Origin: Muribaculaceae bacterium
Lineage (GTDB): Bacteria > Bacteroidota > Bacteroidia > Bacteroidales > Muribaculaceae
Direction of reading: 5' to 3'
DNA length: 52,408 nt
NCBI GenBank assembly: GCA_028689665.1
Contig: JAQVCR010000016.1
Coordinates: forward strand, 1 to 52,408
Every line of letters begins with the position of its first letter. Position 1 is the stretch's first letter. Below, one piece after another: positions 29,781-37,898 of the stretch. Made by a program: the position numbers and the translations under genes. The notes under the pieces were generated by a model that did not search any database, was not told the DNA's origin, and saw only the letters and a program-made list of their open reading frames with translations.

Positions 29781-31679
29781 ATGAAAACAAATTACGCCAA
29801 AAGACTATTATTAGCAATAATGTGTATTGTAAGCAGCATCACATTATATGCCTACAACTTCGAGAGTAATGGAATATATTACAATATTAATAAAAGCGAG
29901 CCTGTGTGCAGAGTTACTACCGGTCCAGTAAAATATTCCGGTAATATATCAATACCAGAGATTGTAACTAATAATGGAATTACTTATGAGGTAAAAATAA
30001 TTGAAAGTGAAGCCTTCTCTGATTGTCCCGAATTAATATATATTGAAATTCCACGATCAGTAACCATAATAGATATAAGAGCAATTTATAATTGTCAAAA
30101 ATTGGAACATATAGCCGTGTCTCCTGAAAATGAAAATTACTCGGCGCCAGAAGGTGTGTTATTGAATAAAGATGAATCTATATTATACGTATATCCAAAT
30201 GCTCGTGGCGGCAACTTTTATATGCCTACAACTGTCAGAAAAATTGGAATTTATGCTTTTGCTAATAGCAAATTACTAACATCCATAACTTTCTCAGGCG
30301 AAATTACCGACATTGGTGATTATGCTTTTTTTAATTGTGAGTTACTTGAGTCGTTTAACATTCCCAATACAATCGAAACTATACGTTCTTCTACATTCTT
30401 TTTATGTAAATCATTAAAGTCGGTTGTTATTCCTAATTCTGTAAAATCAATTGAAAATGGAGCTTTTGCCTGGTGCAGTTCGCTTACAAGTATCGACATT
30501 CCTAAATCTGTAAATTTAGTTACAAACTCTTCTTTTATTTGTTGTGGCGCATTAACTAGTTTAAATGTCGATGCTGATAATCCGAAATACAGCTCGGTCG
30601 ATGGTGTGCTTTTCAATAAAAATAAAAGCATACTGATAGCTTATCCCAATGCAAAAGGTGATAATTATACAGTACCCGAAAATGTGGTTAATATAGGAGA
30701 ATATGCCTTCTCTGCTTGTGAAATAAAATCTGTAACATTACCTAACACTCTAACCAGCATTGGTAATAATGCTTTTAATACTTGTTTTAACCTTACAAGT
30801 ATTAATATCCCAAATTCGGTGAATACAATTGGTGAAATGGCTTTTACGATGTGTAATTTTGAAACAATAACACTACCTTCATCAATTACCGAGATTAGCC
30901 GTTCTGTATTTAGTCAGTGTCAATCTCTTCGTTCTATTACTATTCCTCCCTCTGTTACAAAAATTGGTGATAATGCTTTTGCTTATACATCATTGGCGAC
31001 GGTACAAATATCTAAAAATGTTACCACTATTGGTGTCGGAGCATTTCAACAATGTATGATGTTACAGAAATTTGAGGTAGACAAAGACAATCCAAACTAT
31101 TGCGATATCGACGGGGTGCTATGCAATAAAGAAAAGACAATACTTATTACACATCCTAATATGAATGGAAAGTATTATGAAATTCCTAATGGTATAGAAA
31201 AAATTGAACAAATTGCTTTTGCCGGAACCATAATTTCACAACTTACTATTCCTGCTACTGTTAACGAAATAGGAAAATATGCGTTCTCTCGTTGTAATAA
31301 TTTATCTTCAATATTTAATTACGCAACTACTCCTCAGAAGGTTGATAATACTACCTTCGACAGAAATCCAAAGATTAACATTAGGCTGAATGTTCCTCTA
31401 GGCAGTGGTAGTAGTTATAGAAACGCAGAAGTGTGGGGAGATTTCAAAGAAATATTAGAATTTTCGTCAGGGGTCGATGCCATTGGCAACGACAAAGTGA
31501 AAATCTCGGTATCGGGTGAAAGTATTGTTGTAGAAGGAGCCGGCGACGAAACGATGATAAGCGTGTACGGCATAAGTGGGCGATTGGTGTATCAAGGAAC
31601 AGATAAAGTAATAAAGCTGCCAGCGAGAGGCGCGTATATAGTTAAAGCAGGCACAGAAGTAACCAAGGTATCACTATAA
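29781..31679 (+). CDS. BspA-like leucine-rich-repeat secreted protein
   Basis: This 632-residue exported protein is built from BspA-type (LRR_5) repeats of about 23 residues with the pattern IGxxAFxxCxxLxxIxIPxSVxxI, from about residue 50 to 530. Two repeats are interrupted by a related insert (VDGVLFNKNKSILIAYPNAKGDNY and equivalents) that occurs three times. The ATG at 29781 opens a signal peptide; an upstream TTG is unlikely. The last 70 residues (ISVYGISGRLVYQGTDKVIKL, then ARGAYIVKAG) look like a type IX secretion sorting domain. BspA relatives bind host or bacterial surfaces, but no ligand can be named here. Confidence 0.92.
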   Translation: MKTNYAKRLLLAIMCIVSSITLYAYNFESNGIYYNINKSEPVCRVTTGPVKYSGNISIPEIVTNNGITYEVKIIESEAFSDCPELIYIEIPRSVTIIDIRAIYNCQKLEHIAVSPENENYSAPEGVLLNKDESILYVYPNARGGNFYMPTTVRKIGIYAFANSKLLTSITFSGEITDIGDYAFFNCELLESFNIPNTIETIRSSTFFLCKSLKSVVIPNSVKSIENGAFAWCSSLTSIDIPKSVNLVTNSSFICCGALTSLNVDADNPKYSSVDGVLFNKNKSILIAYPNAKGDNYTVPENVVNIGEYAFSACEIKSVTLPNTLTSIGNNAFNTCFNLTSINIPNSVNTIGEMAFTMCNFETITLPSSITEISRSVFSQCQSLRSITIPPSVTKIGDNAFAYTSLATVQISKNVTTIGVGAFQQCMMLQKFEVDKDNPNYCDIDGVLCNKEKTILITHPNMNGKYYEIPNGIEKIEQIAFAGTIISQLTIPATVNEIGKYAFSRCNNLSSIFNYATTPQKVDNTTFDRNPKINIRLNVPLGSGSSYRNAEVWGDFKEILEFSSGVDAIGNDKVKISVSGESIVVEGAGDETMISVYGISGRLVYQGTDKVIKLPARGAYIVKAGTEVTKVSL

Positions 31680-31690
31680 TAATAAAAGAT

Positions 31691-31725
31691 GAAAGGCAGC
31701 ATTTGCGCTGCCTTTCGTTTTTTTT
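31691..31725 (+). terminator. Intrinsic terminator of the BspA-like gene
   Basis: GAAAGGCAGC (31691-31700) pairs with GCTGCCTTTC (31707-31716) and is followed by G and eight T residues. It lies 11 bp past the stop codon. Confidence 0.93.
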
Positions 31726-31730
31726 GCTGC

Positions 31731-32072
31731 CTAATATATTATATCTGTTATTTCCACATTACAGTCTTTTGCTATCTTCAGCCATTTCACCACTTCTTTT
31801 TTTCCTATATTTTCGTCCCTCGTTATTGCATGTTTCCAATGATAGGCAACAATATATTTGTTGGTGTTGCTTAAATTGCAAATAATTTTTTTCATTTCAT
31901 TGAGTGGCATAGATGCTTGTTCCTTCATTACCGATTCCACATCGTCAATATTAAGCTTATTAAGAAAAGCTTTTATTAAGGCAGTGTCGGCAGAAGCATT
32001 TTCTTCTTCAGCTCCTACAATTAAAACAATCGACTTGAGCACTGCAATAATTACTTCATGTGTCCAATTCAT
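31731..32072 (-). CDS. Small TerB-like helical protein
   Basis: This 113-residue cytoplasmic protein starts at the ATG at 32072 (MNWTHEVIIAVLKSIVLIV). The open frame extends upstream but runs into the structured RNA, so the longer form is unlikely. It is predicted all-helical, and IVLIVGAEEENASADTALIKAFLNKL resembles the first helices of TerB-type domains, where acidic residues bind metal. The match is partial and the role is unknown. The gene ends against the BspA terminator, and the RNA element on the same strand ends 40 bp upstream of its start. Confidence 0.7.
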   Translation of the reverse strand: MNWTHEVIIAVLKSIVLIVGAEEENASADTALIKAFLNKLNIDDVESVMKEQASMPLNEMKKIICNLSNTNKYIVAYHWKHAITRDENIGKKEVVKWLKIAKDCNVEITDIIY

Positions 32073-32111
32073 ATTAAATAAAATTTCCCTATCAATTACC
32101 AATAGGTAGTT

Positions 32112-32324
32112 AAAAACGCAGAAGCGAGGACTGCCGATGCCACACATTAAGTTGAAGGTCGTAGGAAACCGTGCATATAGATGTGTGATAGCAGTCCACG
32201 CTAATGCGTGAAAGCCTCTATGCAGATCCTTGTATGCTTTATAAAATTTCCTACGTTTTCAACTACAAGATAAGCATAACGCTTCTTTATAATAATATTC
32301 ACAGAGCTGAGAAAGCTCAGCTAT
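32112..32324 (-). ncRNA. Structured RNA, about 210 nt, 6S-like candidate
   Basis: On the minus strand a promoter-like box (32329-32336) is followed by a 5' hairpin (32305-32311 with 32316-32322), a closing stem (32280-32286 with 32120-32126) and a U5 run at 32112-32116. Inside, one set of helices pairs 32258-32263 with 32151-32156 and 32247-32255 with 32160-32168. A second set pairs 32191-32197 with 32128-32134 and 32181-32187 with 32141-32147. All of these are perfect matches of 6-9 bp. The two sets cross, so they either exclude each other or form a pseudoknot. A small hairpin sits at 32197-32210. Size, the rod-like fold and the possible switching recall 6S RNA, but I could not match conserved 6S bases. 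A cis leader for the TerB-like gene is an alternative. Confidence 0.55.
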
Positions 32325-32328
32325 GATG

Positions 32329-32356
32329 CAAAAATACCATTTAAAATCGAATACAA
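32329..32356 (-). promoter_or_regulatory. Promoter of the structured RNA
   Basis: TATTTTTG (32329-32336 on the minus strand) matches TAnnTTTG. A TTG 17 bp upstream (32354-32356) could be the -33 element. Transcription would begin at about 32322-32325. Confidence 0.5.
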
Positions 32357-32430
32357 GCAGATTAGTATTCATTTTTCAGTTTTTTTATTAGTATGAAAAA
32401 AGAGTATTTAAAAAGTGCCTTTTTAGCGAT

Positions 32431-32464
32431 AAAAAAAGGCAGAAACATTTTTGTTTCTGCCTTT
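32431..32464 (-). terminator. Intrinsic terminator of metK
   Basis: AAAGGCAGAAAC (32435-32446) pairs with GTTTCTGCCTTT (32453-32464). On the minus strand it runs into seven U residues, 45 bp after the metK stop. Confidence 0.92.
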
Positions 32465-32508
32465 TCTTAATTAGTTTCTTAATAATATATTATTATTAAT
32501 TCGAGAGT

Positions 32509-33801
32509 TTAAAGATTGAAAGCTCGTTTTACTATCTCTACATAGTCGAGTTTCTCCCATGTGAACAGTTCTACTTCAATAGTCTTTTCTCCCTCATATT
32601 TCGAGCTGAAATGCTTTGTAATGATCTGTGGTGTTCGTCCTACGTGACCATAAGCTGCAGTCTCTTCATATATTGGATTGCGTAATTTCAATCGACGCTC
32701 TATTGCACTAGGGCGCATATCGAAAAGTGATGAAAGAATGTCGGCAATTTCGGCATCGGTAGCTTTAACGTGTGCAGTTCCGTAGGTGTTTACATAAATG
32801 CTTACCGGTTGGGCAACTCCAATGGCATAAGCCACTTGTACGAGAATCTCGTCGGCAACGCCTGCGGCTACTGCATTCTTGGCAATGTGTCGAGCTGCAT
32901 AAGCTGCACTACGGTCGACCTTTGAAGGGTCTTTTCCCGAGAAAGCACCACCTCCGTGCGCTCCTTTACCTCCGTAGGTGTCGACAATAATTTTACGTCC
33001 TGTGAGTCCGGTATCTCCATGAGGGCCACCAATAACAAATTTTCCGGTAGGATTAACGTGAAGAATCAGAGAGTTGTCAAACATAGCTTGAATATCGTCG
33101 GAAAGAAGAGCCTTGACACGAGGAATAAGAATGTCGCGCACATCGGCATAGATGGTGTCGAGCATGGCACGGTCGGCAATGTCTTGAGCTTCTTTAGTAT
33201 CGTCTGTTGGAGCAATAAAATCGTCGTGCTGTGTGCTTATTACGATTGTGTGTATGCGCTGTGGGCGATTAGTTTCACCGTTATATTCAATAGTAACTTG
33301 ACTCTTTGCGTCGGGACGAAGATAAGTCATTACCTTTCCTTCGCGACGTATCTCGGCAAGCTCTCGAAGTAATAAGTGAGAAAGGTCGATAGAGAGCGGC
33401 ATATAATTCTCGGTCTCGTTGCTGGCATAGCCAAACATCATACCTTGGTCGCCTGCGCCCTGCTCCTCTTCGATTTCTCTCTCCACTCCACGATTAATGT
33501 CGGCACTCTGCTCGTGAAGAGCCGAAAGCACTCCACAAGAGTCGGCATCAAATTTATACTCACTCTTGTTATAGCCTATGCGGTTAATTACCTTGCGAGT
33601 TACGTCCATAAGATCGATGTAACTCTTCGATTTAACTTCGCCGGCAACAATTACCTGTCCGGTAGTAACAAGTGTCTCACACGCTACTTTAGAGCTAGGA
33701 TCATAAGCCATAAACTCGTCAAGCAGTGCATCGCTAATCTGGTCGGCAACCTTATCAGGATGCCCTTCAGATACTGATTCTGATGTAAATAAGTAATTCA
33801 T
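32509..33801 (-). CDS. metK: S-adenosylmethionine synthetase
   Basis: This enzyme makes S-adenosylmethionine from methionine and ATP in the cytoplasm. The 430 residues from the ATG at 33801 begin [17 protein letters not shown], the universal MetK N-terminus. The ATP motif [11 protein letters not shown] and the phosphate loop [16 protein letters not shown] are present. A TTG three codons upstream (33810) is in frame but would not fit the family start. The ATG itself lies inside a potential sequestering hairpin of the SAM-II-like leader, so expression is probably controlled by SAM at translation. Confidence 0.98.
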   Translation of the reverse strand: MNYLFTSESVSEGHPDKVADQISDALLDEFMAYDPSSKVACETLVTTGQVIVAGEVKSKSYIDLMDVTRKVINRIGYNKSEYKFDADSCGVLSALHEQSADINRGVEREIEEEQGAGDQGMMFGYASNETENYMPLSIDLSHLLLRELAEIRREGKVMTYLRPDAKSQVTIEYNGETNRPQRIHTIVISTQHDDFIAPTDDTKEAQDIADRAMLDTIYADVRDILIPRVKALLSDDIQAMFDNSLILHVNPTGKFVIGGPHGDTGLTGRKIIVDTYGGKGAHGGGAFSGKDPSKVDRSAAYAARHIAKNAVAAGVADEILVQVAYAIGVAQPVSIYVNTYGTAHVKATDAEIADILSSLFDMRPSAIERRLKLRNPIYEETAAYGHVGRTPQIITKHFSSKYEGEKTIEVELFTWEKLDYVEIVKRAFNL

Positions 33802-33927
33802 TTTTTCCAAATTTTACAGTGGAAAAAATGCTAATGCGTTTTGCTAATATATGTAATTATGAGAACGCAGTTTTAGCATTTTTTTATGTGGTTGCAAGCA
33901 GCCAAATTTTTCCACATCATTAATAAC
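33799..33927 (-). promoter_or_regulatory. SAM-II-like riboswitch with start-codon sequestor, metK leader
   Basis: The minus-strand leader starts with a 6-bp stem P1 (33912-33917 with 33886-33891) closing a 20-nt loop. In the loop, TTTGGC (33901-33906) can pair with the tail GCTAAA (33872-33877) as an H-type pseudoknot. The loop end TTGCAA and the tail AATGCTAAAA resemble the SAM-II aptamer. The tail also belongs to a 12-bp helix (33873-33884 with 33823-33834), extended by TGCGTT/AACGCA (33835-33840 with 33864-33869). The other arm of that helix overlaps an 11-bp perfect helix (33820-33830 with 33799-33809) that includes the metK ATG. SAM binding would free this arm to cover the start codon; without SAM the start stays open. 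Confidence 0.75.
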
Positions 33928-33931
33928 GCCA

Positions 33932-33962
33932 CAAAGGTAAGCACAAATTAGCGAGTTGTCAA
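33932..33962 (-). promoter_or_regulatory. metK: metK promoter
   Basis: A TACCTTTG -7 box (33932-33939, minus strand) stands 20 bp from a TTG -33 element (33960-33962), close to the Bacteroidota consensus. The start site would be near 33925-33928, about 125 nt before the ATG. Confidence 0.75.
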
Positions 33963-34353
33963 TACATTGATAGTTAAAAATAGCTTCTAACATCGGCAGT
34001 TACTGGCAAAATGCTAAAAGGCTACGCCCCCAAAACATAATTTTCGAGGGCGTAGTCGCGTAGTAATAAAATTTAGTACATTAATTATATGGCTTCACAG
34101 CCTTTTTTCATCATCAACTTTATTATGAAAAATCTAGCACTTAATATATGGCTATTTCTCAATAGCTATGAAAAACTGATGTAAAATTAGATGGTATGTG
34201 AGCTAAAACACGGCACTACAATTTAAAAAATTGCTAAATCAGCCCATTAAAAAAATATACAGAATAAGCACAAAGATTTACCATATAGACGCAATATGTT
34301 ACCAAATAAGCATTTATGCAAAATATATGTTTTCTATATCAAATAATTGTGTA
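33963..34353. other. Gene-free region between metK and the signalling operon
   Basis: I see no gene in this stretch. It contains a hairpin of 8 bp or more (34022-34029 with 34048-34055; on the minus strand it is followed by U4) and a weak GGCT/AGCC hairpin followed by six T on the plus strand near 34091-34108. These could bound a short RNA, but no promoter for one was recognised. Confidence 0.4.
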
Positions 34354-34361
34354 TATATTTG
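34354..34361 (+). promoter_or_regulatory. Putative promoter of the phospho-signalling operon
   Basis: TATATTTG matches the TAnnTTTG -7 box, 51 bp before the first gene of the operon. No clear -33 element is seen. Confidence 0.55.
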
Positions 34362-34412
34362 TTATACGATATAGAGTGAAAAATTATTTGTGAAACATAA
34401 TAACCTTAGAGT

Positions 34413-35384
34413 ATGAAAAAGCTAATTTTAATCGTGGCACTTTTACTCGGCACATTAGCGATGCAGGGCGAAAGATTAACCTCCAAACAAGTGCAATTGC
34501 GAAGCAATGTTTTTCAATTTCTTAAAGAAGAAGGGTTTATGCCTAAAGTAAGTGATAATTCTAATATCACCTTTAAGAGTGAAGGACAATATTTTATAGT
34601 ATTATTTGATGAGCGAGATACTTATCCATATTATGCGGAGATATGCCTAACCGATAATTATAGCGAAAAATACACAATCGATGCGGTAAAAAGATGTCTT
34701 CCCTCACTTAATTTTATGCGAGCCGTAAATACAGTGTGCTTTGACGATTACATAAAAATGGCAGTTCAGATATATTTTACCGATATAGAGCAGGTGAAGC
34801 ACACTCTTTATATAGCACTAAGTCAGCTCAAAACTACTGAAGAAAAATTAATCAAATTGATCGATGAGGGAGAAAGTTCACAAGGCACAAGCAACACGAA
34901 TGATAATTATCGGAGATTAAGCTATAACGATATGTTTCCCGTATATGGATTCTATCTTAACCACACACAAAATAACTTTATCAACAATGGTCATAAAATA
35001 AAAAAATTAGATAGTGGTTCTTCATATTTCACAATAGACAAAAATCAATTTTGGGATTTTAATAAAGATGGAATTTATGAGGCACTGTCGTTAGAAAAAG
35101 TACCCGACGAATGGAGTAAATATGGATTTAAAATGAGCTGGTCGTATGATCAATGGAAGGCATATATGGAAAAACAAGGATTTACTATAACGATTTATAA
35201 AGGCAACGAGCCAAAGACAAAAGAAGTAAATGGTCGAAACGTGCTTTATGCGAAATTCACAGCCGAGTCGATTACCGGAGGTTTAGAATTTAGTTTCTAT
35301 TTCGATGAAGGAAATCAAAATGGAGAAGGATATTCAACGTCTTCGTCTAACTCATTATCTTATGTCAATATCAAGAAACTTTAA
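34413..35384 (+). CDS. Exported protein of unknown function, first of two paralogues
   Basis: This 323-residue protein has a clear signal peptide (MKKLILIVALLLGTLAMQG) and no other membrane segment, so it should be periplasmic or surface-exposed. I recognise no domain. It shares its architecture with the next gene: a helical N-terminal half starting LTSKQVQLRSNVFQFLKEEG, a linker, the segment DMFPVYGFYL, and a C-terminal domain ending NGRNVLYAKF, then FYFDEGNQNGEGYS. It is the first gene of an operon of kinases, a phosphatase and FHA proteins, so a role as ligand, sensor or substrate on the outer side is plausible but unproven. Confidence 0.85.
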   Translation: MKKLILIVALLLGTLAMQGERLTSKQVQLRSNVFQFLKEEGFMPKVSDNSNITFKSEGQYFIVLFDERDTYPYYAEICLTDNYSEKYTIDAVKRCLPSLNFMRAVNTVCFDDYIKMAVQIYFTDIEQVKHTLYIALSQLKTTEEKLIKLIDEGESSQGTSNTNDNYRRLSYNDMFPVYGFYLNHTQNNFINNGHKIKKLDSGSSYFTIDKNQFWDFNKDGIYEALSLEKVPDEWSKYGFKMSWSYDQWKAYMEKQGFTITIYKGNEPKTKEVNGRNVLYAKFTAESITGGLEFSFYFDEGNQNGEGYSTSSSNSLSYVNIKKL

Positions 35385-35398
35385 AAACAAACAGCCTT

Positions 35399-36361
35399 AT
35401 GAAAAAAAATATAATTTTTATAGCTATTTTGATAGTAAGCACACTGTCGATATATGGCAACGAATATAACCAAGAGCAAATAGATTTTCGCAGCGACTTA
35501 ATTACTCAGCTCCGGTCGTTGGGATATAGTCCGGAACTTGATGAAGATGGCGATATATACTATATAACAAACGAAAAAAGATACTATGTAGAGGTATCGG
35601 ATAAAAATACCAACCCATTCTATATCGTGGTAAGTCGTTATTTAGTCTATGGCACCACCTTTGACACAAGGGCAAACTTAGAAGCTAATTTGAACTCATT
35701 AAATGCTTATAAAGGAGTGAAAGCTTTATTCTATAAAGATTCGTATAGAGTAGGTGCCGAAGTGTTTATAAAACGAGCCTCGATGCTAAATCAGACATTG
35801 CTGAATAAATATTATGAACAGATACAAAATGTAATAGATGCTATTGTAAAGCTGCCGGTTTCGGATACTGCAACATCGTATAATAACAGTGGCTCACGAC
35901 AATTCACAATCGACAATGTCTTTCCTATATATGGTTATCGACTAGGCGACAGCCTAAGCAAAGCGACTAATAACGGAGAAAAAGTAACAAAAGAATCGAC
36001 ATATAAATATTTCTTTTTAAAGAATGAAGGGACAAATTATGGCTTTTATGATTTTAATAAGACTAACGATATAAATTATATATCTATGTATAAATTCCCT
36101 GAAAATCTTGAAGGAAAGTTGGATATCAGCTTTGGCAGCTCTTATAATGAATGGGTGGCACATTTACGCAATATTTATATAATAAAGGAAGATAAAATAG
36201 AACAAAAAGAATTCAATGGGCGCACGGTTCTCAAGGCAAAGATTAGTGTAGAAGTCGGAGATGTGAACATACGCTTCTTATTCGATTGTGGAAACAAGAA
36301 CGGAGAAGGATATAGTGTAAATTCAAAAAACACTCTTGAAAGAATAAATTTTTCCAAATAA
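35399..36361 (+). CDS. Exported protein of unknown function, second paralogue
   Basis: This 320-residue exported protein (signal peptide ending near LSIYG) is homologous to its upstream neighbour over its whole length. Shared landmarks are EQIDFRSDLITQLRSLGYSPEL against the first gene's N-terminal helix, NVFPIYGYRL, and NGRTVLKAKI followed by FLFDCGNKNGEGYS. The two have diverged strongly, so the duplication is old or the proteins are fast-evolving. It starts 14 bp after the first and ends 5 bp before the FHA-protease gene. No enzymatic motif is visible. Confidence 0.85.
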   Translation: MKKNIIFIAILIVSTLSIYGNEYNQEQIDFRSDLITQLRSLGYSPELDEDGDIYYITNEKRYYVEVSDKNTNPFYIVVSRYLVYGTTFDTRANLEANLNSLNAYKGVKALFYKDSYRVGAEVFIKRASMLNQTLLNKYYEQIQNVIDAIVKLPVSDTATSYNNSGSRQFTIDNVFPIYGYRLGDSLSKATNNGEKVTKESTYKYFFLKNEGTNYGFYDFNKTNDINYISMYKFPENLEGKLDISFGSSYNEWVAHLRNIYIIKEDKIEQKEFNGRTVLKAKISVEVGDVNIRFLFDCGNKNGEGYSVNSKNTLERINFSK

Positions 36362-36366
36362 AAGAT

Positions 36367-37875
36367 ATGAAAACATTAAAGGTAGGTCGTTCATCGACAA
36401 ATGACATAGTGATAAGCTCAAGTGTGGTATCGTCGCAACATGCCACCTTAATTATCACCTCTTCATCTGATATAATAATACGTGATTTAAATTCAACCAA
36501 CGGCACATTTGTTAATGGTAACAGAATCACAAGTGATACCCCTTTGCACCGTGGCGATAAAATTCTTCTAGGAAATTATGAATTTGAATGGGAGTCGGCA
36601 ATGAACAAGCCCGAAAAAACCATAATTCGCCCGGCAAACAATTTCGGGGGAAATAGTGCCGGCAGCTCAAACAAATTCACAATAGGGCGAGCCGAGACGG
36701 CACAATATCGTATCAGCCAGCCCGATGTGTCGTCGCAACACGCAACACTTGTTAAAGACAGCGAAGGCAATATTACGATAATCGACAACAATTCAACCAA
36801 CGGCACATTTGTGAATGGTGCAAAAATAACGGCACAGCGACTAAATGCAGGCGATATTGTGATGATTTCAAATAAATATCAAGTGAATTGGCAATCACTC
36901 TTCCCGGCAAATAATGCTCACCCCACTGTGGCGAAGAAGAAATCGAATAATACCCTCATCATAGCCCTTTCGATAGCGGCATTATTGATAGCCGGCGCAA
37001 TAGGCGGGTGGTATTATTGGAATAACAATGCTGTAAAAATTCTTACTCCCGAAGAGATATATTCGCAATACAAGAAATCGGTGGTAATGATATATCAGAC
37101 AAGTGCTTACGAAGCAACGGTGGAAGGCACTCCGCTAGGGAATTATATAGAAGGCTATACACGTTGGTGGGTAAATGGCGAAGGAAAAATACAACAAGGC
37201 ATAGCCGAAAGTTCCGGAACAGGATTCTTTATTTCCAACGATGGAAAGATATTAACAAACAAGCACGTAGTAGCCCTTATGGATACCCAGAAAGAGGAAG
37301 CCGAAAAGATAAAAAATGCACTTAAAAATTATATCTTGGTAACCTATCCGGGCGATAGAACAGCACGAGCCGTTGCGCGTGCAATTCAAGTAGACTATAA
37401 AGTGTATTATCTAGGCATTGCCCTCAACGACACCCACGTAAAGTCGAAAGATGATTTAATAGCCTGCACAACGTGCAAAATCCCCGACAGCGACAAGGTA
37501 GACGTAGCAATGATTCAGACAAACAACAAAGTTACGCCGGCAGAGGTAAAAATGATAGTGAACCTAGCCGACACAGCAAGCGTAAAATCGTTAGCGATAG
37601 GCAAGAAAGTCTACACGATAGGATTTCCACTAGCGTTTGCCGTTGGTGATACCGAAGTAGGACTCGAGGCAAACAATCAGAGTGGCGAAATTACCCAAGA
37701 GCGCGGCGACATAACCTACGGACATAATATCTCAATACATCATGGAGCCAGCGGATCGCCCGTATTTAACGAAGAAGGGAAATTTGCGGGAATCGTAGTA
37801 TCCGGCTTTGCCGACCTCACACAAGGCTACAACCACGCAATAAAGCCACAACGAGTAAATGAATTTTTAAAATAA
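36367..37875 (+). CDS. Membrane-anchored trypsin-like protease with two cytoplasmic FHA domains
   Basis: The 502 residues are laid out as FHA-FHA-membrane helix-protease. FHA 1 (about 1-76) has VGRSSTNDI, SSQHA and STNGTFVNG; FHA 2 (about 102-177) has IGRAETAQY, SSQHA and STNGTFVNG. Both keep the phosphothreonine-binding residues. A single helix at about 195-214 follows basic residues. The C-terminal domain (225-502) is a trypsin-like (HtrA/S1C-type) protease with His300 (TNKHVV), Asp379 (DKVDVAM) and Ser462 (GASGSPVF). No PDZ domain is seen. Positive-inside topology puts the FHA domains in the cytoplasm and the protease in the periplasm. Phosphorylation of an FHA partner could thus control periplasmic proteolysis. 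It sits 5 bp after the second exported gene. Confidence 0.9.
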   Translation: MKTLKVGRSSTNDIVISSSVVSSQHATLIITSSSDIIIRDLNSTNGTFVNGNRITSDTPLHRGDKILLGNYEFEWESAMNKPEKTIIRPANNFGGNSAGSSNKFTIGRAETAQYRISQPDVSSQHATLVKDSEGNITIIDNNSTNGTFVNGAKITAQRLNAGDIVMISNKYQVNWQSLFPANNAHPTVAKKKSNNTLIIALSIAALLIAGAIGGWYYWNNNAVKILTPEEIYSQYKKSVVMIYQTSAYEATVEGTPLGNYIEGYTRWWVNGEGKIQQGIAESSGTGFFISNDGKILTNKHVVALMDTQKEEAEKIKNALKNYILVTYPGDRTARAVARAIQVDYKVYYLGIALNDTHVKSKDDLIACTTCKIPDSDKVDVAMIQTNNKVTPAEVKMIVNLADTASVKSLAIGKKVYTIGFPLAFAVGDTEVGLEANNQSGEITQERGDITYGHNISIHHGASGSPVFNEEGKFAGIVVSGFADLTQGYNHAIKPQRVNEFLK

Positions 37876-37898
37876 TAACCAATTAAAACTATAATATC

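Noticed and set aside
32073..32147. Longer N-terminus for the TerB-like protein
   Set aside because: The extra codons lie within the structured RNA and its U-run, and ATG at 32072 starts a compact helical protein.
32112..32324. tmRNA, RNase P RNA or SRP RNA
   Set aside because: The CCA-end tRNA-like domain, the RNase P conserved regions and the SRP GGAAGGAAG-type loop are all missing.
33823..33884. 12-bp hairpin with T-run in the metK leader read as an intrinsic terminator
   Set aside because: The U residues are part of the stem, and the other arm also pairs with the start-codon region. The anti-sequestor reading explains both helices and gives the correct off-switch logic for metK.
33802..33927. 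S-box (SAM-I) riboswitch
   Set aside because: The conserved SAM-I core elements are not present; the short pseudoknot pattern fits SAM-II better.
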